Positions 20,021 to 30,269 are shown, counted from the first letter of the stretch. The stretch is DNA of 64,000 nt from CAVZGO01 sp963774935 (GCA_963774935.1 CAVZGO010000013.1:310001-374000), one strand, 5' to 3'. The notes: generated by a model from the letters alone, not told the origin. Translations and numbers: made by a program.

Positions 20021-21003
20021 TGGACTTCCACGTAGTCTTTGGCGCAATATTTAGCGCAGCATTCGTTGCCAGCGTCCTGCGTATCAGTGCACCGTTGATC
20101 ACACCTGCTCTGGGCGGTTTGATCTCCGACCTGGCAGGATCCATCAACATCGCGCTGGAAGGCACCATGCTGGTGGCGGCGTTCACCGGAGTGGTTGTCA
20201 GCGCTTACACCCATAGCTGGGTCTTGGGGATTCTGGCAGGATTAATCGCCGGAACGCTGTTCTCACTGCTGCTGGCATTCGCCCATCTTTACCTGGGTAC
20301 CGATATCATCCTGGCAGGCATTGCCCTGAACATCATGGCTCAAGGTGGGACGATATTCCTGCTCTACACCCTGACCGGCGATAAGGGCAACTCCTCGACC
20401 CTGGCCAGTCTGAAGGTGCCCGATGTGATCATTCCGGGTCTCGACAATATCCCTGTCCTGGGTGAGATTCTCAGCGGTCATCCGATATTCGTCTACCTGG
20501 CTTTCCTGCTCACCTGGCTGGTGTCGATCTTTCTGTACCGCACGCGCTTAGGCACCCATTTGCGAGCAGTGGGTGAAAATGCCGAAGCAGCAGCCTCGGT
20601 AGGCATCAATGTCAATCGAGTGAAGGTGATCGCCATCGGTTTGAGCGGTTTTCTGGCTGCTTTAGGGGGCTTAAACCTCTCCATGGCCTACCTGAGCCTG
20701 TTCCAAAATGCAATGGTCGCCGGGCGCGGCTTTATCGCCCTGGCGGCAGTTTACCTGGGCGGGCGCAAACCGTGGGGAACCTTGCTGGCTGCCATCATCT
20801 TTGGCTTTGCCCAGGCGCTGGCGATCAACCTGGGATCGCTCAAGTTTCCTCCCCAGCTCGTACAAATGATCCCTTACATAGTCACCATTCTGTCTCTGGT
20901 CATTTACAACCTGCGCCAGGCATCCCAGGCGCGGGACCGGGCGCGCAAGTTCCAGGAGCGGCATATGGCTGAGATGGCTGCATCTAAAGCAGGACAAGAT
21001 TGA
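20020..21003 (+). CDS. Nucleoside-type ABC transporter permease 2
   Basis: 327 residues with about nine helices. NIALEGTMLVAAF, LGTDIILAGIALN and the cytoplasmic RAVGENAEAAASVGI coupling segment match the second permease of BMP-dependent importers. It completes a full set of binding protein, ATPase and two permeases. The stop overlaps the ATG of the glycohydrolase gene (TGATG), tying transport to glycosidic cleavage. Confidence 0.93.
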   Translation: MDFHVVFGAIFSAAFVASVLRISAPLITPALGGLISDLAGSINIALEGTMLVAAFTGVVVSAYTHSWVLGILAGLIAGTLFSLLLAFAHLYLGTDIILAGIALNIMAQGGTIFLLYTLTGDKGNSSTLASLKVPDVIIPGLDNIPVLGEILSGHPIFVYLAFLLTWLVSIFLYRTRLGTHLRAVGENAEAAASVGINVNRVKVIAIGLSGFLAALGGLNLSMAYLSLFQNAMVAGRGFIALAAVYLGGRKPWGTLLAAIIFGFAQALAINLGSLKFPPQLVQMIPYIVTILSLVIYNLRQASQARDRARKFQERHMAEMAASKAGQD

Positions 21004-22040
21004 TGAACACCGAGCTTAAAGAACAGGTCCTCTTAGACAAGATTCTGGGTGGTCTCTATGGGCAGGCATTAGGAGACGCCTGGGCGATGCCCGCCCTGGT
21101 TCATCCGGATGACACCTGGAAAATGTATGGTGGGTGGATCACCAAGTTCTTGCCTGGCCCGAGCGACCACCCGGTTCACAGCGGTTTACCTGCCGGGCGC
21201 ATCACAGATGACACCGAACAGGCTTTTGCCCTGGCAGAAGCCATTTTGCAGGATGGACGGGTTACCATTGAAGGTGCAGCGCGGGCTATCGTCGCATGGT
21301 ACGATCGCATCGGTGGAGATACCTGCCCCTACGTTGGACCCTCCACCCGGCGTGCTGTCCAGGCGATCAAGAAAGGCGCCAATCTGCAAGAGACCGGACG
21401 CTTTGGAGATACCAACGGGGCTGCCATGCGCATTGCGCCGGTTGGACTGATCCATCCCGGCGATATCCAGAGTGCTGTAGATGACAGTTATCTAGCCTGT
21501 GTACCCACCCACCACACAGATGTCGCCATTTCAGGCGCGTGCGCCGTGGCAGGCGCGATTGCCAGTGCGATGCGCCCAAAGGCGAGCCTCGACCAAATCA
21601 TTCTTGACGCAAAAACTGCTGCCGATTTGGGTCGCCAGATGGGGTACCGCTGGATGGGCGCTTCGGTATCTCACCGCATTGCTTTGGCGGTGGAAATCGC
21701 TCACTCCTCACTCCCGGAGCGAGAACGCCTTCAAAAAATCTATGACCTGATCGGCACCAGCCTGTTCATCCCCGAATCAGTGCCAGCCGCGTTTGGCGTG
21801 CTGGTAATGGCGGCTGGAGATCCAAAACAAACAGCAATTTACGCTGCTGGTCTCTCTGGCGATGCTGACACGATTGCCGCGATGGCTTGCGCGATCGCCG
21901 GTGCCTGGAAAGGGATCAGTGCCTTCGACGAGCAGGATTTAGCGACACTGCGCCAGACAAATCCAGAGCTCGACTTTACGGGTACAGCTCAAGGACTTTA
22001 TCAGATCGCTCAACGAAACCTTAGCGCTGCAAAACCATAA
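21003..22040 (+). CDS. ADP-ribosylglycohydrolase (DraG/ARH) family enzyme
   Basis: 345 residues. The family uses two Mg2+ ions to hydrolyse bonds at the ribose C1 of ADP-ribosyl or related ribosides. Metal-ligand segments are visible: LGDAWAMP near the N-terminus, RITDDTEQA at about residue 62, GDTNGAAMR, and GDADTIAAMA near the C-terminus. The ATG at 21003 overlaps the permease stop; an in-frame TTG at 21000 is the alternative. Its place in an importer operon makes a small imported riboside or O-ribosyl compound more likely than an ADP-ribosylated protein as substrate; this is inference. Confidence 0.88.
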   Translation: MNTELKEQVLLDKILGGLYGQALGDAWAMPALVHPDDTWKMYGGWITKFLPGPSDHPVHSGLPAGRITDDTEQAFALAEAILQDGRVTIEGAARAIVAWYDRIGGDTCPYVGPSTRRAVQAIKKGANLQETGRFGDTNGAAMRIAPVGLIHPGDIQSAVDDSYLACVPTHHTDVAISGACAVAGAIASAMRPKASLDQIILDAKTAADLGRQMGYRWMGASVSHRIALAVEIAHSSLPERERLQKIYDLIGTSLFIPESVPAAFGVLVMAAGDPKQTAIYAAGLSGDADTIAAMACAIAGAWKGISAFDEQDLATLRQTNPELDFTGTAQGLYQIAQRNLSAAKP

Positions 22041-22050
22041 TCGATGCATT

Positions 22051-23383
22051 ATGCAAATCGATCTATTGATCCAGAATTGCGAGGTTTTGCAAGTAAAAAA
22101 TAGCCAGCCTGTGATTCTCACCGGTCAGGATATTGCCATCCGCGGACAACATATCCTGGCAATCTCTCCGCACGCCCCGGATGCCGTAATCGGAGCCAGC
22201 CAGGTTCATAGCTGGACACGGGCTGCTGGCAATTCCAGGTTTGATCAACACCCACGCCCATGTCCCGATGGTTCTGTTTCGCGGCCTGGTGGAAGATGTC
22301 AGCATTGCTTCCTGGTTTAACGATTTCATCTGGCCGCTCGAAGGCAACCTGACCCCCGAGGATGTCTACTGGGGTGCGATGCTTGGCCTGGCTGAGATGA
22401 TCGAAGCGGGGATTACCCAGGTTGCGGACCACTATTTTTACATGGATCAGGTCGCCGAGGCTGTCGAACAATCTGGACTGCGGGCTAATCTCGCCTGGGC
22501 GGTGTTTGCGCACGAGGGGATTCAAAAGCTGGACCAAACCTGCGAGTTCATCCAGCGCTGGCAAGGAAAAGCAGATGGGCGCATCACGACCTGGCTCGGT
22601 CCTCACGCTCCGTACACCACCACGCCAGAATTCCTGCGCATGTGCGCTGAACGCGCTCAGGAAATGAAGGTAGGCATTCACACCCACGTCTCCGAAACTG
22701 CTGAGCAGGTGCAGCTCAGTCTGCAGCAATACGGCACCAGTCCGGTGCAGATGCTGGCAGATGCAGGCGTGCTTGACGTACCTACGATACTGGCGCATTG
22801 TATTTATCCAACCGAGAGCGACTACCCTCTCCTGGCGAATGCACCTACCGGCATTGCCCATGCGCCGAAAACTTACCTGAAGTTAGGCTCTGGCACTGCC
22901 CCGGTGAGGCGTTTTTATGAGCAGGATATCCCGGTTGGTCTGGCAACCGATGGCGCAGTGAGCAGCAACACGCTGGATATCCTGGAACAATTGCGCCTGA
23001 TGGTATTAACTCAGAAGGATGCCGCCCACGACTCGACCGTTATGCCGGTTGGACAGGCACTGGAGATCGCCTTTCGAGGTGGCGCCAGGGTCATGCATAA
23101 GGAAAATGAGCTGGGGGAAATTGCACCTGGTAAGCTTGCCGATCTTGTGTTGCTGCGACAAAATGGTTTATCCGTCTACCCCCGCTTCAATCCGGCAGCC
23201 AACGTGGTTTTTAGCTCGCGTGCTACTGACGTCCATACGGTTATCTGCAATGGAAAGATATTGCTGCAAGACGGCAAGCTGCTCACCATCGATAAGGAGC
23301 AGGTTAAGCGAGAAGTTGCAGCGCGATTAGCACGCCTTAACCAGCGTACGCCGGGACAACGAATCGCCACCTATCCAACTTAA
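22051..23383 (+). CDS. Amidohydrolase / nucleoside deaminase-like (MtaD/SsnA group), one frameshift
   Basis: Metal-dependent hydrolase of the TrzN/MtaD/SsnA group, which deaminates or dechlorinates aromatic nitrogen rings such as methylthioadenosine, S-adenosylhomocysteine or guanine. Metal-binding motifs in order: NTHAHV, HTHVSE, LAHCIYP and ATDGAVSSN. The C-terminal strand (LGEIAPGKLADLVLL) is typical. The first 50 residues (a small beta domain) lie in one frame and the catalytic barrel in the next. Removing the C at 22207 restores Q-V-I-A-G and joins them. In this operon it could deaminate a nucleoside or free base. Confidence 0.85.
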
Positions 23384-23393
23384 TTAGACACCT

Positions 23394-24084
23394 ATGATCA
23401 TCCAGATCTACGCATTCACTCGCATTGAGCAAGCGCAAGAAGCAGCCGCCCTGGGAGTCAATCATATTGGGTTTATTGCCGGGGATTATGGGCTCGTATA
23501 TGCTGAGCTGAGTTATGCACAGGCGCACCAGATGGCTGCCAGCCTGCCAATACAGGCTCACAGCGTTGCATTAACCATGTCCACCCAGATGGAAGAGATC
23601 CTGCGCATGGGCGGAAGTGGTCAACCCCAGCATCATCCATATCTCCACCGACCCGCTGGAACTCGGGCTGAAGGAGACTGAGCAGCTCAGAATACGCCTG
23701 CCTGATCACATCAAGCTGATGAAAGCCATCCCTGTGATCGATGAAACATCCATTGACCTGGCAATTAAATTCGCACCATTTTGCGACTACCTGCTGCTCG
23801 ACACCAAGGTGGGGGGGATGCCGGGCGTGGGGGCGACCGGCAGGATACATGACTGGCGCATCAGCCGCAAGATCGTAGAATCGGTCAGCATTCCAGTCAT
23901 CCTGGCTGGCGGATTAACTCCGGAAAATGTCCCCCAGGCCATCCAGGCGGTCTATCCAGCCGGAGTAGACTCGAACACCAGCACCAATATTCCTGGAGAC
24001 CCGGTAGAAAAAGATATGGTGCGCATCCGCAGCTTTGTAAAAGCTGTCCATTCCATGGAAGCATCGACGGAAATACCAGAATGA
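23394..24084 (+). CDS. TrpF-like (phosphoribosylanthranilate isomerase family) TIM barrel, one frameshift
   Basis: About 229 residues. It resembles TrpF: LLLDTKVGG, then ATGRIHDW, VILAGGLTPENV and a C-terminal GVDSNTST phosphate-binding strand. TrpF performs an Amadori rearrangement of an N-(5-phosphoribosyl) amine. The usual N-terminal active-site Cys is absent: the start reads MIIQIYAFTR where TrpF typically has KICG. No tryptophan genes are nearby, so this is probably a paralog with another N-ribosyl substrate. One extra G in the GGG at 23609-23611 breaks the frame; removing it gives R-M-A-E-V-V-N-P. It overlaps the next kinase gene by ATGA. Confidence 0.75.
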
Positions 24085-25089
24085 CCGATGTTACCTTGAT
24101 TGGCGATATTAATATCGACGCCATCATGGCCATTCCTACCTACCCGCCTCCTGGCGGAGACGCCATGGCTACTCAATTAGCCTTGCGTCCTGGAGGGTCG
24201 GTTTTGAACACTGCGATCGTCTTGACCAGGTTGGGCCTACAAACTAAGATGATTGCCAGGGTGGGCTGCGATCCGTGGGCAGAGATGGCACTGGCACCCC
24301 TGATGCAATTGGGCGTGGATATATCAGCTATCCAGCGAGACACCAGCGTGGGTACAGGGCTGATCTTCATTCCTGTGACTGAGGACGGCGAGCGCACCAT
24401 GTTCTCGTATCGAGGTGCGAATCCGCTGACCTCCAACGAGTTTATCGACAAGCACCGCCCTGGGACAGCCACGCCACCTGCATATATCTTCTTACAATTT
24501 TCTCGAAACCTCGCAGCGGGAGGCAACTGAAAAAGCAATCGAGCTGGCTCTCCAGGCTAACACACCCATTTCGATGGATGTAGGCGTTGAGCCAGCCCGC
24601 CGCGTGGCACCTGCATTATTAGACTTGTTGCCCAAACTGACTGTATTAGTCTTGAGCATGGAGGAAGCCGCCGCTCTCACCGGAATAGACGAACCAGACG
24701 AGGCAGCGAAAGTTCTGCTAGAACGCGGTGTGAAGATGGTCGGATTGAAGCTCGGCAGGCAGGGCTGCCAACTGGCGACGAACTCAGAAAACATCAGGCT
24801 GCCTGGTATAAAAGTAAATACGGTTGACACCACCGGAGCCGGTGATTCTTTTTGCGCCGGATTGATATTCAGCCTGCTGGCTGGCCTCAGTCTACCAGCA
24901 GCCGGATTGCTGGCGAACACACTAGGCGCTCTGGCAACCACGGTGTGGGGTGGCGGGGAAGCGCTTCCCAGTTGGGAAACGACGGCAACATTTTTGAAAA
25001 CGATGGACAGCAAAGCTTATCCAGGTGAATTTCACAATTGGAGAACAGAGATATTAGATGGATTTGATACCTGGGCGGAGAATAAATAG
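24081..25089 (+). CDS. PfkB-family carbohydrate/nucleoside kinase 1, one frameshift
   Basis: Ribokinase-family fold. N-terminal GDINIDAI and the RPGGSVLNTA substrate-binding glycines are present. The C-terminal ATP-binding and catalytic motif is VDTTGAGDSFCAG, with the catalytic Asp intact. The two halves are in different frames: a single-base error between about 24460 and 24482 joins them, giving H-I-S-S-Y-N-F-L-E. The family phosphorylates ribose, fructose, nucleosides and related sugars; the substrate cannot be told here. The start overlaps the TrpF-like stop by ATGA, so the two are likely coupled in function. Confidence 0.85.
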
Positions 25090-26070
25090 ATGGCAGGTAT
25101 CTTAATGTCTGATTTGGCAACACCAAACTATAAAGTGATCTCAATCGGTGATTTGGTAGCAGATATCGTGCTCACCATTCCCCACCTGCCCGTGGAAGCC
25201 AGCCGGCACCAGCCAGCTCAACAGGTGCGCATGGAACCCGGCGGAGCCGGCAACTTCCTGATCGCTGGCGCCCGCCTGGGGATGCAAATGGTTGCCTTGG
25301 GCACCACCGGCGATGATCCGTTAGGTGATGCTATCTTGCGCATCCTGGCTCGTGAAGGTATCGATGTGCAGGGAGTGATCCAAACCCAGGATGCTACCAG
25401 CACTACGGTCATTGTACTGGTAGATGATGCCGGGCAGAACGTTTTCCTGGGAGGCTATGGCAGAGGTCCAGAAATCGAGCTGCCAGCCACCTGGGTTGAA
25501 CCACTCAGCTCGGCTCAGGCAGTTTTTGCGTCTGGCTATACACTGCGCGAGCAACGGGACGCACAAGCCGCTCTGGAGCTTCTGGTAATGGCGCGCGAGC
25601 AGCATATCCCGGTCTTTTTCGACCCTGGACCTGAAATGACGTTTGCTTCAGCAGAACAAATCCAAACCGTGCTGCGCAATTGCAATACGCTGCTGATGAC
25701 TGAAGATGAAATTCCATTTATCACCGGCGGAGCCCAGGGATTAGAGGCGGCGCGCGGCTTGCTCGAATACGGACCCGAAATGATCTGTATCAAACGCGCG
25801 GCTAATGGCTGCATACTCCTAACTGCCCAGCAATACTTCGAGCATCCTGGCTTCCAGGTACCTGCACACGATCCCACAGGTGCAGGTGACTCTTTCGCTG
25901 CAGCGTTTATTTATGCTACGCTAGCAGGATGGTCCCCATCCACTATCATCACCTTTGCCAATGCGATGGGGGCAGCTAAAGTACAGAAGGTGGGATCGGG
26001 AACACAGGTTCCGACTGCAGATGAAATTCGCGACATTTTACACCACAACCATGTTCATCTTGAATTCTGA
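25090..26070 (+). CDS. PfkB-family carbohydrate/nucleoside kinase 2
   Basis: 326 residues, intact. ISIGDLVADIV near the start, MEPGGAGNFLIAGARLG for sugar binding, and HDPTGAGDSFAAAF with the catalytic Asp. It starts immediately after kinase 1; an internal ATG at 25108 could be the true start. Kinases 1 and 2 are adjacent paralogs that differ through most of their length, so they probably act on different substrates. A nucleoside kinase or ribokinase-like activity is the best guess. Confidence 0.88.
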   Translation: MAGILMSDLATPNYKVISIGDLVADIVLTIPHLPVEASRHQPAQQVRMEPGGAGNFLIAGARLGMQMVALGTTGDDPLGDAILRILAREGIDVQGVIQTQDATSTTVIVLVDDAGQNVFLGGYGRGPEIELPATWVEPLSSAQAVFASGYTLREQRDAQAALELLVMAREQHIPVFFDPGPEMTFASAEQIQTVLRNCNTLLMTEDEIPFITGGAQGLEAARGLLEYGPEMICIKRAANGCILLTAQQYFEHPGFQVPAHDPTGAGDSFAAAFIYATLAGWSPSTIITFANAMGAAKVQKVGSGTQVPTADEIRDILHHNHVHLEF

Positions 26071-26082
26071 AAGCAGGTGCAT

Positions 26083-26490
26083 ATGCTTACACGAATCGAT
26101 ATAGAGACACCGGCAGGTGAAAGCCTGATCGATATCACTTCCCAGGTAACGCAAGTGTTCGCAAACGACAGTATTCAGGAAGGCATCGCGGTGATCTTTG
26201 TTCCGCACAGCACGGCTGCCCTGACGCTTAACTCCGGCATTGATCCGAACACCGCCCAGGACATTATCGATGACTTTCGCCGACTGGTACCGATCCGGCT
26301 CGATTTTCATCACATTTATGACACACCGGCTGATGCAGCAGGGCATATCAAATCGGTGTTAGTGGGCAACAGCCTGACATTGATCGTCTCTAAAGGCAAG
26401 CTGCTGCTGGGTGGCTCCCAAAACATTTTGTTTTTTGAGTTTGATGGTCCGCGCCGCAGGCAGGTCTGGATTCGGACTATTGCCGATTGA
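26083..26490 (+). CDS. YjbQ/UPF0047 family protein
   Basis: 135 residues, the full size of the family. FVPHSTAALTLNSGI and the HHIYDTPADAAGHIKS segment with the conserved His residues, then GTWQ-like GGSQNILFFEFDGPR near the end, define YjbQ. Some members have weak thiamine-phosphate-synthase activity, but the physiological role is unsettled. The ATG at 26083 is preferred because AAGCAGG (26071-26077) is well placed. Its presence between kinases and nucleoside hydrolases is unusual and may point to a phosphosugar or pyrimidine-related reaction. Confidence 0.85.
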   Translation: MLTRIDIETPAGESLIDITSQVTQVFANDSIQEGIAVIFVPHSTAALTLNSGIDPNTAQDIIDDFRRLVPIRLDFHHIYDTPADAAGHIKSVLVGNSLTLIVSKGKLLLGGSQNILFFEFDGPRRRQVWIRTIAD

Positions 26491-26504
26491 TAAAAAGGAT
26501 AAAT

Positions 26505-27437
26505 ATGAAGAGGAAAATCCTGATCGACACAGACCCGGGAATTGACGACACCATGGCTCTGTTGTTTGCATTCCACTCACCTGAGCTCGAGGTGATTGGG
26601 CTGACCACCATCTTCGGCAACACTGAGGTGCACATCACCGCCCAGAATGCGCTGCGCCTGGTAGAGCTGGAGGGCAACCAACACATCCCGGTCGCTCAAG
26701 GCGCGGCACGCCCATTGATACGCCCACTAAGCCATAAGGGTAAAGAGGTTCATGGCGAGGACGGGATGGGCAATACCAATCCCCCACCCCCCAAAGGTAA
26801 GCTGTCGGATTTAACTGCTGCCGAGTTTATTGTCAGGTGTGTCACCGAACAACCTGGCGAGATCACGCTGGTGCCTGTGGGACCGCTGACCAATATTGCC
26901 CTGGCTTTGCTGCTCGAACCGCGCTTGCCACAGTTGGTAAAAGAAGTGGTTATTATGGGCGGAGCGGCATTTGTTCCAGGAAATGCATCGCCTGTTGGCG
27001 AAGCGAATATTTTCAACGACCCGCATGCAGCAGCAATTGTCTTCAACGCAGGCTGGCCTCTGACCATGCTGGGGCTGGACGTCACGATGAAAACCATTAT
27101 GACGCCTGCTTACCTGAAAAGTATATTCAATACTGGCAAACCTGCCACCAACCTGATCAAGCGCATCCTGCCGTGCTACCAGGCTTTTCATGACAAGATT
27201 TACAATATGAAAGGCGCTATTCACACCCACGATCCTTCAGCGGTCGCCTACCTGATCAATCCGGATTTATACAAGGCTCAAGAACTTCCCGTTTTCGTCG
27301 AGACAGAAGGTCATTGCGCCGGGCAGACAGTACCCGATGTGCGGAAACAGTGGGACGATGTGCCTATGATCAATGTTTGCCTGGAAGTAGATGCAGACGG
27401 CGTCCTGGAACTCTATCAACAACGGATAACAGCTTGA
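26505..27437 (+). CDS. Nucleoside hydrolase (IU-NH family), second copy
   Basis: 310 residues, the closest of the four to classical ribonucleoside hydrolases (RihA/RihB-like). ILIDTDPGIDDTMALL carries the Ca2+-binding Asp residues right at the N-terminus. FGNTEVH, HGEDGMGNTN, PLTNIALAL and NIFNDPHAAA follow, and the late IHTHDPSAVAYL carries the His and Asp near the active site. The ATG at 26505 has a good ribosome binding site (AAAAAGGAT) and is preferred over an upstream TTG at 26487. It likely cleaves imported nucleosides to ribose and base. Confidence 0.92.
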   Translation: MKRKILIDTDPGIDDTMALLFAFHSPELEVIGLTTIFGNTEVHITAQNALRLVELEGNQHIPVAQGAARPLIRPLSHKGKEVHGEDGMGNTNPPPPKGKLSDLTAAEFIVRCVTEQPGEITLVPVGPLTNIALALLLEPRLPQLVKEVVIMGGAAFVPGNASPVGEANIFNDPHAAAIVFNAGWPLTMLGLDVTMKTIMTPAYLKSIFNTGKPATNLIKRILPCYQAFHDKIYNMKGAIHTHDPSAVAYLINPDLYKAQELPVFVETEGHCAGQTVPDVRKQWDDVPMINVCLEVDADGVLELYQQRITA

Positions 27438-27454
27438 ACTATTCTGGAGGAACC

Positions 27455-28382
27455 ATGAGAAAATTTTGGATCGATACCGACACCGCATCCGACGATGCTG
27501 TAGCTATCTTGATGGCTTTACGTTATCCCGGCGTCGTGGTTGAAGGGATCAGCGTAGTATCCGGGAATGTTCCACTTGAGATGTGCTTCCGCAACGCACG
27601 GTACACTGTGGAGCTGTGCGGCGCCCAAACCCCGGTATATCTTGGTATGGCAAAGCCTCTGCTGCGCCAACCCAGCTATGCATATTTCTTTCACGGCCCG
27701 GATGGTATGGGCGGGATGAACTATCCCGAAGCAAAGGCACCAAAAGAAGAAAAACACGCTGTCGATGCTCTGATCGAAGCGGTGCGCGCTGCCCCTGGCG
27801 AGATTTCCCTGGTCACCCTCGGCCCACTGACGAACATCGCCGTCGCCCTACAATTGGCGCCGGATCTGGCAGAAAAAATCTCGATGTGCTATGTCATGGG
27901 CGGCGCAGCTGCCTGCATTGGTAATATCTACCCCGGCAGCAGAATTTAACATCTGGGTGGACCCTGAAGCAGCCCAGATCGTCTTCCACAGCGGTATGCC
28001 TCTGCTAATGGTGGGCTGGGAACACTGCCGAGGTGAAGCGAATCTGGATGAAGCCGACATGCGCTTTGTGCGCGCAATTGATACGCCCTACGCCCATTTC
28101 TCGTTAGATTGCAACGCAAATGCCATAAAAACAAACCAGACCTGGCTGGGCGACCCTGCCCTGGCGCTGCCCGATCCGGTCACTATGGCGATTGCCCTCG
28201 ACGAATCCATCTGCACAAAGCGCGCCAAGCATTATGTGGATGTGGAAATCCACAGCGAAGTGACACGTGGCATGACGGTGGTTGACGAGTTAGGCGTGCT
28301 CAATAAACCTGCCAATATCGAGGTGTGCTGGGCTATTGATGTCGCACGCTGGAAAGAACTCTTATATCAAACACTGCGGTGA
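27455..28382 (+). CDS. Nucleoside hydrolase (IU-NH family), third copy, one frameshift
   Basis: About 308 residues after repair. FWIDTDTASDDAVAI replaces the usual DTDPGxDD: Ala-Ser stand in for Pro-Gly, while the metal-binding Asp residues remain. HGPDGMGGMNY and PLTNIAVAL are present. The frame breaks at 27929, where one extra T separates G-N-I from T-P-A-A-E-F-N-I; without it the conserved EFNIWVDPEAAQ segment is continuous. TCTGGAGG precedes the ATG at 27455. The C-terminal half (WEHCRGEANLDEADM) is unlike copy 2, so substrate preference probably differs. The gene overlaps kinase 3. Confidence 0.87.
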
Positions 28383-29344
28383 AAGCAGGATTGGACAACC
28401 AGAGCTCGACCCAAGTGAACGCTCGATTTGACCTGCTTTGCCTGGGAGGCGCATCTTATGACATCATCCTGCGCGTTCCAAGGCTGCCCGCTTCAGACGA
28501 GAAACTGGTGGTTGATTTTTCCGGAATTCAGGCAGGGGGGCTGGTAGCGAACACCGCCTGCGCAGCAGCCAGACTTGGGATGCGGGTTGCCTGGGGCGGG
28601 TTATTGGGCAAAGACGAAGGTGGAGAGCTTTCTCTGAGGGCTTTTCAGGATTTCAAAGTTGACACCAGCCTTGTGGTTGTAGATGCTAACCAAAAATCCG
28701 ATTTCTGCGTGATCCTGCTCGATCCCGGCGGAGAGCGCACCATCCTGGTGGTGCCCACCACCCCATCTCCACCACCGATGAATGAGGAAATTCTCCAGGC
28801 AGCAAGGATGTCCAGGGTAGTTTATACCCTGCCGCACCGTCCAGAATGGTACTTGCCCCTGGCGGATGTGGTTCACAATGCCGGAGGGTTGATGTGCCTG
28901 GATTTGGAGACAAGCTCACCCAGCCTGGGGCCTGAACTAGAGGCCGATATTCAACAGGCAGATATCATCTTCTGCAACAAGCGCGGGCTGGCATTAGCAT
29001 CGGGCATCCCTGATATCGCCTCTGGAGCACAACGCCTGCTAGATGCAGGAGTGAGCTGCGTTTGTGTGACATTGGGCAAGGAAGGCGCCTGGGGCTTTAC
29101 CCGCCCGGAAAATATTCAATCGCCGGGTTATGTGGTTCCCGTGGTCGATACAACCGGCGCGGGCGATTGCTTTCATGCTGCATTTCTGACTGCGTATCTA
29201 CAGGGTGAGTCGCTCAAATATGCGCTAGAGTTCGCGAATGCTGCTGCAGCCCTGTCTGTCCAACATATCGGAGCACGCACCGGCTTGCCTACTGCAGATC
29301 AGGTCACCAGCTTTCTAACCACCCAGGAACAGCACGATGGTTGA
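28379..29344 (+). CDS. PfkB-family carbohydrate/nucleoside kinase 3
   Basis: 321 residues with GTG start overlapping the hydrolase stop. LCLGGASYDIILRVP at the N-terminus, GGLVANTACAAARLG for substrate binding and VVDTTGAGDCFHAAFL with intact catalytic Asp. It resembles ribokinase and 2-keto-3-deoxygluconate kinase-type enzymes but not closely enough to name. It overlaps the following Mak32-like gene by eight bases, so the hydrolase, kinase 3 and kinase 4 are translated as a coupled trio. Confidence 0.87.
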   Translation: MKAGLDNQSSTQVNARFDLLCLGGASYDIILRVPRLPASDEKLVVDFSGIQAGGLVANTACAAARLGMRVAWGGLLGKDEGGELSLRAFQDFKVDTSLVVVDANQKSDFCVILLDPGGERTILVVPTTPSPPPMNEEILQAARMSRVVYTLPHRPEWYLPLADVVHNAGGLMCLDLETSSPSLGPELEADIQQADIIFCNKRGLALASGIPDIASGAQRLLDAGVSCVCVTLGKEGAWGFTRPENIQSPGYVVPVVDTTGAGDCFHAAFLTAYLQGESLKYALEFANAAAALSVQHIGARTGLPTADQVTSFLTTQEQHDG

Positions 29345-30269
29345 TTTTGTCACCTTCGGTATCATCATCGATGACATTGTTTTTCCTGATGGAAAGACAA
29401 GCATGGGCGTCCTGGGAGGCGGCGGTCCCCAAACGGCATTTGGGATGCGCCTGGTATCGAGTTCAGTGGGTCTCTCTGCATCGATTAACCAGGCTGACCT
29501 GCCCCTGATGACTCCCTGGATGGTTGAAAGTGATATTCAAGAAGCTGGACTGATTTTGACGGAGCTGCCCACACCACGCGCCTGGCAGCTACTGGAAGAA
29601 GACGGGCGGCGTACTCAGCTCTGGCGGGTGCCAGGATCAGTCATTGGCAGCCAGTTAAGCCGCAGCATTCAGAAATTACCTGGCTCTTTCCAGCAGGCAA
29701 TGGGATTCCATTTAGGCATCCACCCCGATGATCCGGATCTATCGTTTATCCAGGCTTTGCATGAACACGGTGGATTGGTCAGTGTAGAGCCTTTCAAACC
29801 GGCTGACCACATGCCCTCCAAAGTTTCCCTGCGCCGGCTCCTCGAGCTAACAGATATCTTCTCAGTCAATGAGGTGGAAGCCCAATCACTTGTAAGCGAG
29901 GGCTCTGCTGATACACTGGTGCGGCGCCTGCTGGATACCGGAGCGAAGGTTGTGGTTTTGCGACTTGGTGCTCAAGGGTCGCTTGTCGCCAGTAATCAGC
30001 AAGGCACAGCTTTGTATATCCCGGCTGTTCCGGTATCAGCGGTTGATCCAGTTGGCGCTGGCAATGCCTACTGCGGTGCATTTCTGGCGCGCTGGGCGCA
30101 GAGCAAGGATTTAGCGGCTGCTGGTGCTGCTGGTGCTGCCGCAGCCTCACTCCTGGTAGAACAGGTAGGCGTACCAGCGGCTAACTCGAGACGGATCAAA
30201 CAATTCCAGGAGCGGGTTCAATGGCTTGAAAACCGAATCACCATGCTGGCTCCTGGCGCAGATGGATAG
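29337..30269 (+). CDS. PfkB-like protein 4 with Asn in place of the catalytic Asp (GAGN type)
   Basis: 310 residues with ribokinase fold features: IIIDDIVFPDG and MGVLGGGGPQTAFGMRL near the N-terminus, and VDPVGAGNAYCGAFL near the C-terminus. The catalytic base of PfkB kinases is the Asp of GAGD; here residue 243 is Asn. The same change occurs in the paralog at 33248, so it is not a random error. My recollection is that yeast Mak32-like proteins have a comparable GGGN motif; that needs checking. It may be an unusual kinase, a sugar-binding pseudoenzyme, or an enzyme with another chemistry. Confidence 0.75.
   Translation: MVDFVTFGIIIDDIVFPDGKTSMGVLGGGGPQTAFGMRLVSSSVGLSASINQADLPLMTPWMVESDIQEAGLILTELPTPRAWQLLEEDGRRTQLWRVPGSVIGSQLSRSIQKLPGSFQQAMGFHLGIHPDDPDLSFIQALHEHGGLVSVEPFKPADHMPSKVSLRRLLELTDIFSVNEVEAQSLVSEGSADTLVRRLLDTGAKVVVLRLGAQGSLVASNQQGTALYIPAVPVSAVDPVGAGNAYCGAFLARWAQSKDLAAAGAAGAAAASLLVEQVGVPAANSRRIKQFQERVQWLENRITMLAPGADG

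Noticed and set aside
22118..22861. A 247-residue open frame on the minus strand
   Set aside because: It lies wholly opposite the amidohydrolase gene, has no ribosome binding site or recognisable motif, and is best explained as a codon-bias shadow.
23394..24084. Tryptophan biosynthesis gene trpF
   Set aside because: No other trp gene is present, the N-terminal Cys segment is missing and the gene is coupled to a sugar kinase. A paralog with another role is more likely.
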